DNA of 64,000 bases from Roseomonas sp. OT10 (lineage in GTDB: Bacteria > Pseudomonadota > Alphaproteobacteria > Acetobacterales > Acetobacteraceae): positions 186,001 through 250,000 of the forward strand of contig NZ_CP087720.1 in NCBI RefSeq assembly GCF_020991085.1, in the 5' to 3' direction. Each line of letters starts with the position of its first letter. Position 1 is the stretch's first letter. Shown here in pieces: positions 24,819 to 33,937 of this stretch. The translations under genes were made by a program, and so were the position numbers. A model generated the notes under the pieces. It searched no databases, had not been told where the DNA came from, and worked only from the letters and a program-made list of their open reading frames with translations.

Positions 24819-26060
24819 CTACCGCGCAGGGCGGAGCCACGGATCGGCCGGCTGCTCCGCCTCCTTGTCGAGGGCCTCGTAGCCCCGCAGCAGGGCGTCC
24901 ACGCCCCCCGATAGCGGATCCAGGCGCGCGGCGTGCTCGGCGGCCCAGGAGAGCCACGCGCGAACCTCCTCCGGCACCGCGTCCCCGGCCGTTCCAGCGC
25001 GGCACTCGACCTCGGCGACGAAGCGCCGGACGGCTTCAGCCCGGCCCCAGGCCTCTGCCTGGCCCTCCAGCTGCTTCCTCCGCGCCTCCTCCGCCCTGCG
25101 GCGTCGCTCGGCCTCGGCGCGCTCCCGCGCCCGCTCCTGCCGCTCGGCCGCCTCGCGGGCCTCCCCCTCGCGGCGCCGGCGGATCGCGGCACCGATCTTG
25201 GCGAGCGCCACGACCACCTCGTTGAGCCTCTCCTCGACGGGGCCGCGGCGGCCGTCGGTCCAGCGCTTCTGGACGCTGTCAGCCCCGGGGAGCCAGACGT
25301 CGATGCGCAGGGTGAGCTTGCCGCTCGGCGTGAAGTCCCACTTGGGAAAGGTGTTCCAGGACGAGCGCTTGAATTCGGCCAGCTCGGCCGGCGTCGGGAC
25401 GTGGTCGCTCCGGTCGGCATTCTCCTCGATGACGAAGGGGATCCGGTCTCCCTCGACGATCACGGTGGGCGGGGTGCCCCGGCCGCCCACGCGCGGGTCG
25501 GGCCGGGCGCCCGGGTCGAGCCGGTAGCCGCGTCCCTCCAGCGCCTTCAGAAGCGCGTCGGCGATGCGGAGCGCCCTGGACCTCATCGCCGGGGAGACGC
25601 GGACTGAGAGGGGTGCGGGCTCGCGTGCGGCCTCCGGGGGGAAGCGGGGCCAGATCATCCCGAAGTCGTCGGTCTTCGCGCCGGCGATGGCGTCCGCGGT
25701 CGCCCGAACGGCAGGGTGCGGGTCTGTCAGACGCTCGGCGACGGTGATTCGGTTCTCGGGGCGTGCCTCCTCCTCGAGCCGCGCCGCGACGGCGGGGTCA
25801 TCCGTCAGCGTGTCGACCTTCACCGAGGCCGTGATGGTGACGGCCTTCTCCGTCGCAGGATTCTCGGCGGGCGGGAGCGGCGGCTGCGGGCTCGGCTTGC
25901 CGTGCTGGAGCTTCGCCCAGTGCCCGCGGGGCGGCACGGGAACTCCGAGCTTGCGGCAGGTCTTGGCGAGGGCGACGCCGGAGACGCCGTACCGCTCCGC
26001 AACGCGCGTCATGGGCTCGCGCCAGACTTGGTCGTACAGCTCCTTTCGGCTCGCGTGCAT
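24819..26060 (-). CDS. Unrecognised HTH and coiled-coil protein
   Basis: 413 residues. The N-terminus has a helix-turn-helix-like block (RVAERYGVSGVALAKTCRKL, about residues 19-38) followed by the motif VPVPPRGHWAKLQHGK. The C-terminal third is a long charged coiled coil rich in Arg, Glu and Ala (about 290-355). I have no name for the family. It reads away from the divergent GHKL ATPase gene; about 210 bp separate the two starts and should hold both promoters. A DNA-binding function is likely. Confidence 0.6.
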   Translation of the reverse strand: MHASRKELYDQVWREPMTRVAERYGVSGVALAKTCRKLGVPVPPRGHWAKLQHGKPSPQPPLPPAENPATEKAVTITASVKVDTLTDDPAVAARLEEEARPENRITVAERLTDPHPAVRATADAIAGAKTDDFGMIWPRFPPEAAREPAPLSVRVSPAMRSRALRIADALLKALEGRGYRLDPGARPDPRVGGRGTPPTVIVEGDRIPFVIEENADRSDHVPTPAELAEFKRSSWNTFPKWDFTPSGKLTLRIDVWLPGADSVQKRWTDGRRGPVEERLNEVVVALAKIGAAIRRRREGEAREAAERQERARERAEAERRRRAEEARRKQLEGQAEAWGRAEAVRRFVAEVECRAGTAGDAVPEEVRAWLSWAAEHAARLDPLSGGVDALLRGYEALDKEAEQPADPWLRPAR

Positions 26061-26272
26061 GGGTCGGCGTCATCATCCTCCCGCGAGAGGGTAGGACGGA
26101 GAATTCCCCGGGCCCATCCAGGTGCTCCCCAACCCAGGGAAGGGAGAGCTCGGGTTGGAGGATGTCAGCTGTAACGAACCGCCATGCCCATCTCCCTCAC
26201 TATTGAGGGCTGCTTCCGGTCCTCGCCCCGACGCCGAACAGCCGGCGTCACAGAGAATGGAGCACGAGTGCC

Positions 26273-28126
26273 ATGCTGAACGACGACATTATCCCCGGCG
26301 AAACCTCCGGGACCGCGCCCGACGACTCTGCCCTCGACTGGTCCTCCGATGCGCCGCGTGGTGGCCGGGCGGTCATGGGCCGCATCCTGAAGGAGAAGGC
26401 GTCGGTCCCGCTCTTCTTCGCGCAGACCCTCGTCCAGTCGCTCCGCGACGTTGGCTACGACCACACGACCTCCGCCCTCTGCGAGCACGTCGACAACGCG
26501 ATCCAGGCCGGCGCGAAGGAGGTCCGCGTCCTCTTCCGCCAGACGGGGAAGAAGGGCGAGTACCGGATTGACGCGGCGGTCTACGACGACGGGCGCGGCA
26601 TGTCCCCGTCTGTCCTGAAAGTCGCGACCTCCTTCGGCGGCTCGCTCAACTTCAACAACCGCAAGGGCATCGGGCGGTTCGGGATGGGCATGAAGACTGC
26701 GGCGCTGAGCCTCAGCCCCGTGATGGAGCTCTACTCCTGGCAGGAGGCGGGCGCCTTCTACAACATGACCCTCGACGTGGAGGCGATCGGGAAGGAGCGG
26801 GCCAACCTCGTCCAGCTTCCCGATCCCACGCTCATGACCGAGCTCCCGGACGAGGTCGCCGACCTCTTCCTCAAGCCGATGTCGTTCCCGTCGGACCGGT
26901 CGGAGCAGCAGCTCCTGGCCGAGCCGGGCGAGGATCTCGCCGATCGCCTCGGCCGCTCGGGAACCATCGTCTACATGCCGGAATGCGACCGGCTGACCTA
27001 CGCGAAGGCTCAGACGCTCGTGGACCACGCGACGAAGGAGATGGCGCGGGTGTACCGCCGCGCGATCGGTGCTGGCCTCCGCCTCTTCGTGAACAACCGG
27101 CGCGTGGAGGCGTCGGACCCGACCTACTCGATGCCGAACGCGCGGCACGCCCGCCTCGACATCTCGCCGAAGCAGAGCCGCCTCATTCTCCCGAAGCAGG
27201 TCGACATCAAGCTCCACGAGAACGGGTCGGAGACCGTACCCGTCACGGTGAAGATCTTCCGCCTGCCGATTGAGGAGTGGTCCAAGCTCGACCGGAAGAC
27301 GCAGCGAAACGACCTCCGCATCTTCGACGGCTACACCGTATCCATCCTGCGGAACGGGCGGGAGGTGTTCGCGGGGCCGATGCCGAGGCTCACGACGCGG
27401 CACAGCGTCACGAACTGGTACCGTATCCAAATCGACATTCCCGGCGAGCTCGACGAGGCCTTCGGCATCGCCTCGAACAAGCAGGGCGTGCGGATGAAGG
27501 GCTACGTCGAGGACGCGATCAAGGACGCGATCGGCGGCGAGATCTCGCGCATCAACGACGAGATCAAGCGCTTCCAGGCCGAGATGGCGGCGGCCCGCTC
27601 CCCGGCGAAGCCGACGACGAGCGAGGCGAAGGCAGCCGAGGCCGACCCGTTCCAGCGCACCCAGATGGCGTCCCTCTCGCCAGAGGAGGAAGCCCAGCTC
27701 GAGGAGAACCTCCGCGGCCTCGCCTTGACGCTGCGCCGCGACGGCGAGACGGACGATGAGGCCTTCGAGCGGGTGAAGGCATCTCCCTACATCATCGTCT
27801 TCCGCCACGACGAGTATTGGCCGTTCTACGACGTGCAGCAGCGCTTCGGCCGGACCATCCTCACCCTCAACACGGCCCACCCCTTCTTCACGCAGCTCTA
27901 CGACCCCATCAGCAAGATGGGCGTGGCGGCGGAGGCGGAGGACACGCCGGGGGGGGCCGCCCCACCGGCGGAGCAGAGCGGCCCCATCGTGGCGCTCGAC
28001 CTCCTGCTCCTCTCTCTCGCGCGGACGCAGGGGCGCCTGGCCGGGACTGGCGATGACGCGAAGAAGGTCCTCGACCTGCTGCGGCGCGAGTGGTCCGACA
28101 CCTACCGGGTGCAGATGACGGCCTGA
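26273..28126 (+). CDS. GHKL (Hsp90/MORC-type) ATPase
   Basis: 617 residues with a Bergerat ATP-binding fold at the N-terminus: N-box SALCEHVDNAIQAGAKEVRV (about residues 67-86), G1 box DDGRGMSP (about 104-111) and G2 box KGIGRFGMGMKTAALS (about 128-143). A transducer-like domain follows, then a coiled-coil segment (about 415-445) and a unique C-terminal domain. Proteins of this type dimerise on ATP binding and often gate a partner effector. The next genes on the same strand are an HTH protein and a DUF4917 protein, so they may form one defence unit. GGAG lies about 12 bp before the ATG. Confidence 0.85.
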   Translation: MLNDDIIPGETSGTAPDDSALDWSSDAPRGGRAVMGRILKEKASVPLFFAQTLVQSLRDVGYDHTTSALCEHVDNAIQAGAKEVRVLFRQTGKKGEYRIDAAVYDDGRGMSPSVLKVATSFGGSLNFNNRKGIGRFGMGMKTAALSLSPVMELYSWQEAGAFYNMTLDVEAIGKERANLVQLPDPTLMTELPDEVADLFLKPMSFPSDRSEQQLLAEPGEDLADRLGRSGTIVYMPECDRLTYAKAQTLVDHATKEMARVYRRAIGAGLRLFVNNRRVEASDPTYSMPNARHARLDISPKQSRLILPKQVDIKLHENGSETVPVTVKIFRLPIEEWSKLDRKTQRNDLRIFDGYTVSILRNGREVFAGPMPRLTTRHSVTNWYRIQIDIPGELDEAFGIASNKQGVRMKGYVEDAIKDAIGGEISRINDEIKRFQAEMAAARSPAKPTTSEAKAAEADPFQRTQMASLSPEEEAQLEENLRGLALTLRRDGETDDEAFERVKASPYIIVFRHDEYWPFYDVQQRFGRTILTLNTAHPFFTQLYDPISKMGVAAEAEDTPGGAAPPAEQSGPIVALDLLLLSLARTQGRLAGTGDDAKKVLDLLRREWSDTYRVQMTA

Positions 28127-28338
28127 GCGCCGGGGGCGGGGATGACCATCCCCGCCCCTTGCGCGAGTGGAACGTGCGATTAGTATCGAGGACGGGTCGA
28201 AGGTCTTGATGCGGTCCCGCATCCCCTCCCCTCCGGGCACAGCGTCCTGGGGTGGAGGAGCGGGGAAGCCGACATGAAGGCCGACGTCCCGGTCACCCTG
28301 CGCGCCGACAGTGGCCGCACAGAACGAGGGTTTGGACG

Positions 28339-28782
28339 ATGGCGGAGATCCCGCATCCCTGGCGTGCCTATGCGCGCCTTCAGCAACAGGTCGGACAGAG
28401 CCGCCGCGCCGACGCGCGGGCCTGGGCCGTCGAGGCCGGCCTCGATCACCTCCTCGGAGTGCCGGCCGGAGCGGCGGAGGGTGACGACGTCGCCCGCGCC
28501 GTTTCGACCGCGCGCCGGCGCGAGGCGCACCGCGGCGGGGCCCTGCGGCGCCATGCAGAGGTCTGGAGCGGCCCCCGGCACCCGGAGACTGCGATCCACG
28601 CCCGCCTGACGCTCGAAGCTATCCGGAGCCGCCTGACAGGGTCGGAGTGGGACGTCCTCTGCGATGTCGGAGCCGGGCGGAGCTACGACGAGATCGCGGA
28701 GGCGCGGGGCGGCACCCCCGGGGGCTGCCGCATCCGGGTCCTCCGCCTCCGGCGAACCCTCGCCGTGCGGGAGGCCGCGTGA
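28339..28782 (+). CDS. HTH protein resembling sigma factor region 4
   Basis: 147 residues. The C-terminal third, LTGSEWDVLCDVGAGRSYDEIAEARGGTPGG and on, looks like the sigma region 4 / LuxR-type helix-turn-helix (about residues 97-140). The N-terminal part is helical with no motif. ATG at 28339 sits after GGACG and fits the conserved part; the open frame back to 28252 is discarded. The stop overlaps the ATG of the next gene by one base (TGATG), so the two are co-translated. It is probably a regulator or adaptor of the DUF4917 protein. Confidence 0.6.
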   Translation: MAEIPHPWRAYARLQQQVGQSRRADARAWAVEAGLDHLLGVPAGAAEGDDVARAVSTARRREAHRGGALRRHAEVWSGPRHPETAIHARLTLEAIRSRLTGSEWDVLCDVGAGRSYDEIAEARGGTPGGCRIRVLRLRRTLAVREAA

Positions 28783-29798
28783 TGACTGAGGTGATGACGT
28801 TCGCGGACGCCCTGGGGCGCTCCGACCCGGGCAAGCGCAAGCTCCTCCTCGGCAACGGCTTCAGCATCGCGTGGCGGGCGACGGCCTTCACCTACCGCTC
28901 GCTTCTCGAGGCCGCGGACCTACCGCGGCTGCCCCGCGCGAAGGCGGTGTTCGACGCCCTCGGAACCTCCGACTTCGAGGAGGTGATCCGCTCCCTGCTG
29001 AGTGCAGCGCGGATCACCCCGGCTTTCGGGTCGGCCGGCGCCGCGATGGCGGAGGAGATGCGGGAGGATGCGGAAGCGCTGAAGGGCATCCTCGTCGAGG
29101 CGATAGCGAGCCGACATCCCGACCGCCCACAGGCTGTCGGTGACGCCGCCTTCGCGGCGTGTCGTGCCTTCCTTCGACACTTCGGCTGCTACTACACCCT
29201 GAACTACGACCTCCTTCTCTACTGGGCCCTGATGCACGATGAGGCGGACGGCGCCGTCCTGCCGCGGAACGACGGCTTTGTGCATCCCGACGGTGAGGGA
29301 GAGACGGAGTACGTGGTCTGGGAGGGCGGTGGTGATCAGGATGTCCACTTCCTTCACGGTGCGCTTCACCTCCTCGACGCCGGCGCCGAGCTACAGAAGC
29401 GAACATGGATCCGGACGTCGGTGCCGCTGATGGACCAAGTGCGGGAAGCGCTGGATCAGGAGCGCTACCCACTCTTCGTCGCGGAGGGTGAAAGCCGGCA
29501 AAAACTTTCCCGCATCCAGCATCACGGCTACCTCAGCCGCGCGCTGCGGAGCTTTGGCAGCATCGGCGGCGACCTCTTCATCTACGGGCACTCGCTCGCG
29601 CCGAACGACGAACACGTGCTGCGCAAGATCGAGCGCGGGAAGGTAAAGCGGCTCTTCGTCAGCCTCTACGGAGACCCCTCGTCGCCCGACAACGTCCGTA
29701 TCATCCGGCGCGCGATGGAGATGTCGGAGCGGCGTGGCGGCCGGAAACCGCTGGAGGTGCAGTTCTACGATGCAGCTTCCGCCCAGGTCTGGGGGTGA
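28782..29798 (+). CDS. DUF4917 SIR2-like protein
   Basis: 338 residues of the DUF4917 family, which shares the SIR2-like NAD-binding fold. LLLGNGFSIAW (about residues 21-31) is the nucleotide-binding loop. YTLNYDLLLYW (about 140-150), DVHFLHGALHLLD (about 186-198) with the key His, and LFIYGHSLAPNDEHVLRKI (about 264-282) complete the fold. SIR2-like proteins in defence systems destroy NAD+ after infection is sensed. It is coupled to the HTH gene. Its 3' end overlaps the convergent serine recombinase gene by 34 bp. An effector role with the upstream GHKL ATPase is inferred. Confidence 0.75.
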   Translation: MTEVMTFADALGRSDPGKRKLLLGNGFSIAWRATAFTYRSLLEAADLPRLPRAKAVFDALGTSDFEEVIRSLLSAARITPAFGSAGAAMAEEMREDAEALKGILVEAIASRHPDRPQAVGDAAFAACRAFLRHFGCYYTLNYDLLLYWALMHDEADGAVLPRNDGFVHPDGEGETEYVVWEGGGDQDVHFLHGALHLLDAGAELQKRTWIRTSVPLMDQVREALDQERYPLFVAEGESRQKLSRIQHHGYLSRALRSFGSIGGDLFIYGHSLAPNDEHVLRKIERGKVKRLFVSLYGDPSSPDNVRIIRRAMEMSERRGGRKPLEVQFYDAASAQVWG

Positions 29799-30508
29799 TG
29801 CCGTGGACCTGGTCCTTGGCTGGCACGGTTCAGCACGCGCCTGACCTGCCAAGGCCGCCACCCCTCCCCGCCTCGTGGCGTGCGCACGCCGCGGGCGGTG
29901 AGGGCGTCCGCGAGTTCCTGCAAGGTGATGGCCCCTGCCCTCCTCGCGGCCTCGACGTAGGGCAGCACCTCCGCCGCGCGCCGCGCCGCCTCAGCCGACC
30001 ACGCCGCGCGCGCATCGGCGGCGGTGGCCGTGTCGCCGGGCTTGAGGCGCGGGTTGCCGAGCCGCACTCCTCGTGCCTTCGCGGCAGCCAGCGCCGCCTT
30101 CGTGCGTGCCGAGGTGGCGTGTGCCTCCTCCTCCGCGACGAGGGCCATGACGCCGATCGTGAGGCGATTAGCATAGGGCATGTCGGCCGCGACGAACTCG
30201 ACGCCGGCCTTCTCTAGCCCCAGCAGGAAGTGGGCGTCGCGGGCGAGGCGGTCGAGCTTTGCGATCAGCAGCACGGCGCGCCGCAGGCGGCATTCGGCCA
30301 GGGCGAGGGCGAGCTGCGGCCGGTCTCCCTTCCTGCCGCTCTCGACCTCCTCGAAAGCGGCGGTGACGGTGCCGCCGCATCCCGCCGCGTGTCGGGCAAC
30401 GGCCTCGCGCTGGGCGTCGAGGCCGAGACCCGATCTGCCCTGCTTGTCGGTCGAGACCCGGTAGTAGGCGACGAAGCGCGGCCCGGCGGGGGCGGGAGAG
30501 GGTGCCAT
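29765..30508 (-). CDS. Serine recombinase (resolvase/invertase type)
   Basis: 247 residues. The N-terminal resolvase domain has FVAYYRVSTDKQGRSGLGLD (about residues 12-31) with the catalytic Ser, then LIAKLDRLARDAHFLLGL and the FVAADMPYANRLTIGVMALVAEEE block, and the C-terminal part has LQELADALTARGVRTPRG as a DNA-binding element. It is related to site-specific DNA invertases often found on plasmids. An IS5 element lies 24 bp upstream of its start and has probably removed or replaced its promoter. Confidence 0.85.
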   Translation of the reverse strand: MAPSPAPAGPRFVAYYRVSTDKQGRSGLGLDAQREAVARHAAGCGGTVTAAFEEVESGRKGDRPQLALALAECRLRRAVLLIAKLDRLARDAHFLLGLEKAGVEFVAADMPYANRLTIGVMALVAEEEAHATSARTKAALAAAKARGVRLGNPRLKPGDTATAADARAAWSAEAARRAAEVLPYVEAARRAGAITLQELADALTARGVRTPRGGEGWRPWQVRRVLNRASQGPGPRHHPQTWAEAAS

Positions 30509-30529
30509 CGCCCGTGAAGGTGCCCTGGA

Positions 30530-31339
30530 TTAGGCTCTACGGACAAGGTTATGTGCCAGGCGCCAGTTGATGAGCGCCGCGGCCAAGCAGGCGAAGGCGC
30601 GGAAGCTTGCATGCGTCTTGTCCAGGCGCAGGCTCATGCGGCGGAAGTCCTTCAGGCGGTTGAACGCGTTCTCGACCAGGTGCCGGGTCCGGTACAGGGC
30701 CTCGTCGTAGGCGTGCCGGACCACCCTGTTGCGCCTGGGCGGCACGCACACGCCGATGCCGCGGCCATGCCAGTGCCCGCGCAAGGTGTCCGTGTCGTAG
30801 GCCCTGTCACCGACCACGAACACGGGTTGCAGCCCCTCGGTGAGCGCCCCGGCGTGGCGACAGTCGGCCTGCTGGCCCGGCGTGACCAGCAGGCGGCGCA
30901 CGAAGCCCAGGCCGTCCACCGCGTGATGGACCTTGCTGGTCAGCCCGCCCCTGCTGCGGCCGATGCCCTCCTCGCCTCCACCACGGGCGCCTGTGCTGGT
31001 GCGGTGGCACTTCACGCTGGTGCTGTCCACGTGCAGCACGTCCGGCGCCGCCCGGGGCTGCGAGCTCTGGAACAGGCGCTCGAAGACGCCCTTCCTGGCC
31101 CAGCGCCGGAAGCGCCTGCGGGCTGCGTCCGCAGACGGCACCAAGCAGCCCAGCTCCGCCCAGCTGCAGCCCTGGCGCAGCACCAGGAAGCAAGCCCCCA
31201 CGAACCGGCGCAAGGCGTCGGGGTCGTGCAGGTGCATGTATGGCTCCGCCCGCAGGGCCGGCAGCATGCGTTGCCACACCCCATCCCCGATGACATGCTC
31301 CTTCACGCCCAGGCCCCATGTGATGCTCGCAACACACAC
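30530..31339 (-). CDS. IS5-family transposase
   Basis: 269 residues. DDE signature: VLHVDSTSVKCHR (first Asp, about residues 100-112), VVGDRAYDTDTLRG (second Asp, about 174-187) and the C-terminal YRTRHLVENAFNRLKDFRRM motif with the Glu. The stop codon TAA is completed by the TA target duplication outside the IS end, a known economy of this group. No frameshift is seen, unlike the two-frame layout of many IS427 members. Confidence 0.93.
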   Translation of the reverse strand: MCVASITWGLGVKEHVIGDGVWQRMLPALRAEPYMHLHDPDALRRFVGACFLVLRQGCSWAELGCLVPSADAARRRFRRWARKGVFERLFQSSQPRAAPDVLHVDSTSVKCHRTSTGARGGGEEGIGRSRGGLTSKVHHAVDGLGFVRRLLVTPGQQADCRHAGALTEGLQPVFVVGDRAYDTDTLRGHWHGRGIGVCVPPRRNRVVRHAYDEALYRTRHLVENAFNRLKDFRRMSLRLDKTHASFRAFACLAAALINWRLAHNLVRRA

Positions 31340-31416
31340 GAACGCCCGGGCAGGCCACGGGACACACTCGCCCCGTGGCCACCCCCCTCACCTCAGAAAA
31401 TCTTGTCCGTAGAGCC
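30533..31416 (-). mobile_element. IS5-family (IS427-like) insertion sequence
   Basis: 884 bp with terminal repeats GGCTCTACGGACAAG at both ends and a TA duplication (30531-30532 and 31417-31418). One transposase on the minus strand. Confidence 0.9.
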
Positions 31417-31520
31417 TAGACGAATTCACAATCTAAAACGACCGTTTGAGGAATCGTGAACTGGCCCCCGAACTCACCGGATGGCATGATGGACTCCACT
31501 GCTGGCCGGAAGAGGGGGCA

Positions 31521-31814
31521 ATGGCGAAGGGACGCGACCGCGAGCGCCGCTGGATCGTGCTCGGCACCGACGGCCGCCACGTCACCCTTGGCCGGCACTC
31601 CGACCCGACGGAGGAGGAGGTCCTTGCGGCCGAGCGCTCCCTGTCCGCCAACGGCCTCGCCGGCTGGCTCGCGGTGATGGAGGGCGACTACTACGCCCGC
31701 CGCGGCCGGCCGGGCCTGATGATGGTCCGTCCTCTCGCCGCGCCAACGGGCGCCTTCAAGGATGCTGCGGCGGCGTTCGAGGCAGCGCGCGCCCGCACGC
31801 TCCAGCCGGCGTAG
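31521..31814 (+). CDS. Small unrecognised protein, 97 residues
   Basis: ATG at 31521 after GAGGGGGC. The protein MAKGRDRERRWIVLGTDGRH and so on has a compact alpha/beta look with LSANGLAGWLAVMEGDYYAR in the middle. The open frame to 31446 begins just inside the IS5 flank and is discarded. I cannot assign a function. It sits alone between an IS and the DISARM-like operon. Confidence 0.55.
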   Translation: MAKGRDRERRWIVLGTDGRHVTLGRHSDPTEEEVLAAERSLSANGLAGWLAVMEGDYYARRGRPGLMMVRPLAAPTGAFKDAAAAFEAARARTLQPA

Positions 31815-32097
31815 CGCCGCTCGCGCACCGTCGCGGCCACCACCACCTGATGCGCATGCGGCAGCAGCCCTGGGCCGACGTGCCCGATGCCGCCGTGCCG
31901 TCATGCGCGGCAACAGGGCAAAGGACACGAGCCTGTCGAGGGCTCGTCAGGCCGATCGACGCGGGCCCCAATGGCGTCGAGGATCCGCTTGCCGGCAAGG
32001 CCGGCGAACCTACGTCCCTCCTGCATACCCTCGGCTCGAAGGCGATCCATCCACGGCACCGGGATGGACGCACCTCCGGCCTTCCCCGACCGTGCGA

Positions 32098-32790
32098 TCA
32101 GACGTAGGTGGCTAGGAACGGCTTGACGTACTTGCCGACGTCCATCGTCCCGAAGACGCGAATGCGCGCCTTCCCGGGACGAAAACGCATGGCGAGATGG
32201 CAGGTCTCCGAGATGACTCCGTTCCTCCCGAGCCCGACGAGCTTGGGCAGGCCCATGCCTACCTTCAGGTTCGGGTCTTGGACGTCCTGCAGGACGAGGG
32301 TGCCTTGACCGTTGGCGAACGTCCTCCAGGCGTCGCCATACGGCGTCCAGCCGACGGGGACGAGATCCACCTCCACCTCGCAGAAAGCGTTTCGCGCGGA
32401 CGCCCGGGCGGCGCACCAGGCCTCGTAGGGATCGCGATGGAGGTGGCCCCGTGCCGCGAGGTGACCGAGCACGGACCTGTAGGTCGCTTCGATCGACCGC
32501 GTGAACTCGACCTTCTCGGTGACCTTCCGGCCGCGCTTGCCGGCGACCTCGGCGTGAACGTCCGCGCTCGGCAGTCCCAGTCTTCCGAGCAGGCTCCCCA
32601 ACCCGATCCTGAGCTTGCCTCCGACGGTCGCCTCCCGAGTTCCCTCAGTCTGGACGGAAGATGCAGTCGCGCGCAGGTCCTCGACCTGCGCGATCAAGTT
32701 CGTCAGGCCCTCGTCGTCCCGATAGACGATCTCGCTCGGGATGCGGCCTTCCGATGCCCCTGCAGGCGTGCCCTCAATCGGAGCGATCAG
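32098..32790 (-). CDS. DUF6414-like protein
   Basis: About 230 residues. EIVYRDDEGLTNLIAQVEDL (about residues 18-37) and the following AGKRGRKVTEKVEFTRSIEAT resemble DUF6414 proteins, of unknown function and often near defence genes. There is no ATG, GTG or TTG at the expected N-terminus. The likeliest start is the CTG at 32790, which overlaps the methyltransferase stop as CTGA; ATC or ATT just after it are alternatives. Translational coupling to the methyltransferase would explain a weak start. Confidence 0.5.
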   Translation of the reverse strand: MIAPIEGTPAGASEGRIPSEIVYRDDEGLTNLIAQVEDLRATASSVQTEGTREATVGGKLRIGLGSLLGRLGLPSADVHAEVAGKRGRKVTEKVEFTRSIEATYRSVLGHLAARGHLHRDPYEAWCAARASARNAFCEVEVDLVPVGWTPYGDAWRTFANGQGTLVLQDVQDPNLKVGMGLPKLVGLGRNGVISETCHLAMRFRPGKARIRVFGTMDVGKYVKPFLATYV

Positions 32791-33833
32791 GCGGGCACCA
32801 TGTCGAGCGTGCGAAGGATACTCCGGCCGATCACCTGCCCCAATCGTACGGGAACCGCATTCCCGATCAGCCGACCTATCGTCTTCATGATCACCGGCTC
32901 GTCGTCGTCCAGGAAGGCATACTTCCGGGGGAAGGTCTGCAGGATCGCTGCCTCCCGGAGCGAGAGGCCCCGGTCCTGCTCGGGATGACCGAACCGCCCG
33001 CTTCCGAAGGCGTACGCCTGGGTTGTCATGGTCGGCGCGATGCGATCCCACTCCATTCGGCCGTAGACGCTACCGTAGCCCTGTCCTTCCGCACGCCGAT
33101 GGCACGGGGCCCTGAGGTTCGCGTGCCAGTCCCGCCAAGTCCCCCCCGGCACGGAGGCACGGATCCTCCTGAGATTGAGCTTCGAGAGGGCGCTCGCCTT
33201 GTGCAGCCGGTCGCCGGGATCCGTTTCGCCCGCGGCGAGCCGGGGCAGGTCGCCGATCTCCTCCCGGACGGTCGTCGGAGTCTGGCCGAATTCCAGCGGC
33301 GTCAGGAGATGGATCTCTTGATCCTGCGCGGCGAGGAGGACTAGTCGGCGGCGCATCTGAGGGACCCCGTAGTCGGAGCACTGCACCACGTTCTCGTCGA
33401 TGTGGTAGCCGTGCGACCGTAGCGTCGCGACGAAGTCGGCGTGGACCTCGTGCTTGAGGAGGGCCTCCACGTTCTCCATGGAGACGATGTCGGGCTTCGT
33501 CTCCTCGATCAGCTCCGCGAACTTCTCGAGCAGCCGCCACCGCTCGTCAGTGCTCGCCGACCGCCCCTGGGTGTAGCGGGAGAACGGTTGGCACGGCGCG
33601 CAGCCCACGAGGATCCGGACCTCGGCGTCGCCCCACCACTCCCGGAGGTCGTCCCCGTCGAGGTCGCCGACGTCGCGCTCGTGGAAGCGCGCCCGGTTGT
33701 TCTCCTCGTAGGGGAAGCGGCACGCCGGATCCATGTCGACGCCGGCGGCGACGACGAGACCCTCCTTCTCCAGACCGGCGGTCAGACCGCCGGCACCGCA
33801 GAAGAGGTCTATGGTCCTGGCCCGCGAATCCAT
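32787..33833 (-). CDS. DNA (cytosine-5) methyltransferase of the DISARM-like operon
   Basis: 348 residues. Motif I TIDLFCGAGGLTAG at residues 7-20, motif IV GCAPCQPFS with the catalytic Cys (about 76-84), motif VI MENVEALL, motif VIII QMRRRLVLLA, and a C-terminal GRLIGNAVPVRLG (motif X). Start ATG 33833 fits motif I spacing; the frame is open to 33872. It lies downstream of drmB, in the place of the DrmMII enzyme of class 2 DISARM, and would mark self DNA. A Vsr endonuclease gene lies on the other side of the locus, as expected for a 5mC enzyme. The target sequence cannot be read from the protein. Confidence 0.9.
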   Translation of the reverse strand: MDSRARTIDLFCGAGGLTAGLEKEGLVVAAGVDMDPACRFPYEENNRARFHERDVGDLDGDDLREWWGDAEVRILVGCAPCQPFSRYTQGRSASTDERWRLLEKFAELIEETKPDIVSMENVEALLKHEVHADFVATLRSHGYHIDENVVQCSDYGVPQMRRRLVLLAAQDQEIHLLTPLEFGQTPTTVREEIGDLPRLAAGETDPGDRLHKASALSKLNLRRIRASVPGGTWRDWHANLRAPCHRRAEGQGYGSVYGRMEWDRIAPTMTTQAYAFGSGRFGHPEQDRGLSLREAAILQTFPRKYAFLDDDEPVIMKTIGRLIGNAVPVRLGQVIGRSILRTLDMVPA

Positions 33834-33937
33834 CCCACGCCGGTCGTTTCCGCGCCGAGGGCAGCATAACACGGGCCGTTGTCAAGATTGAGCGCGCCGG
33901 AGCCTACGTGGAAGCCTCGCCCGGAGTGTGGCCGACC

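Noticed and set aside
26165-28240. 691-codon ORF antisense to the GHKL ATPase
   Set aside because: Only a shadow frame. The plus strand has all ATPase boxes.
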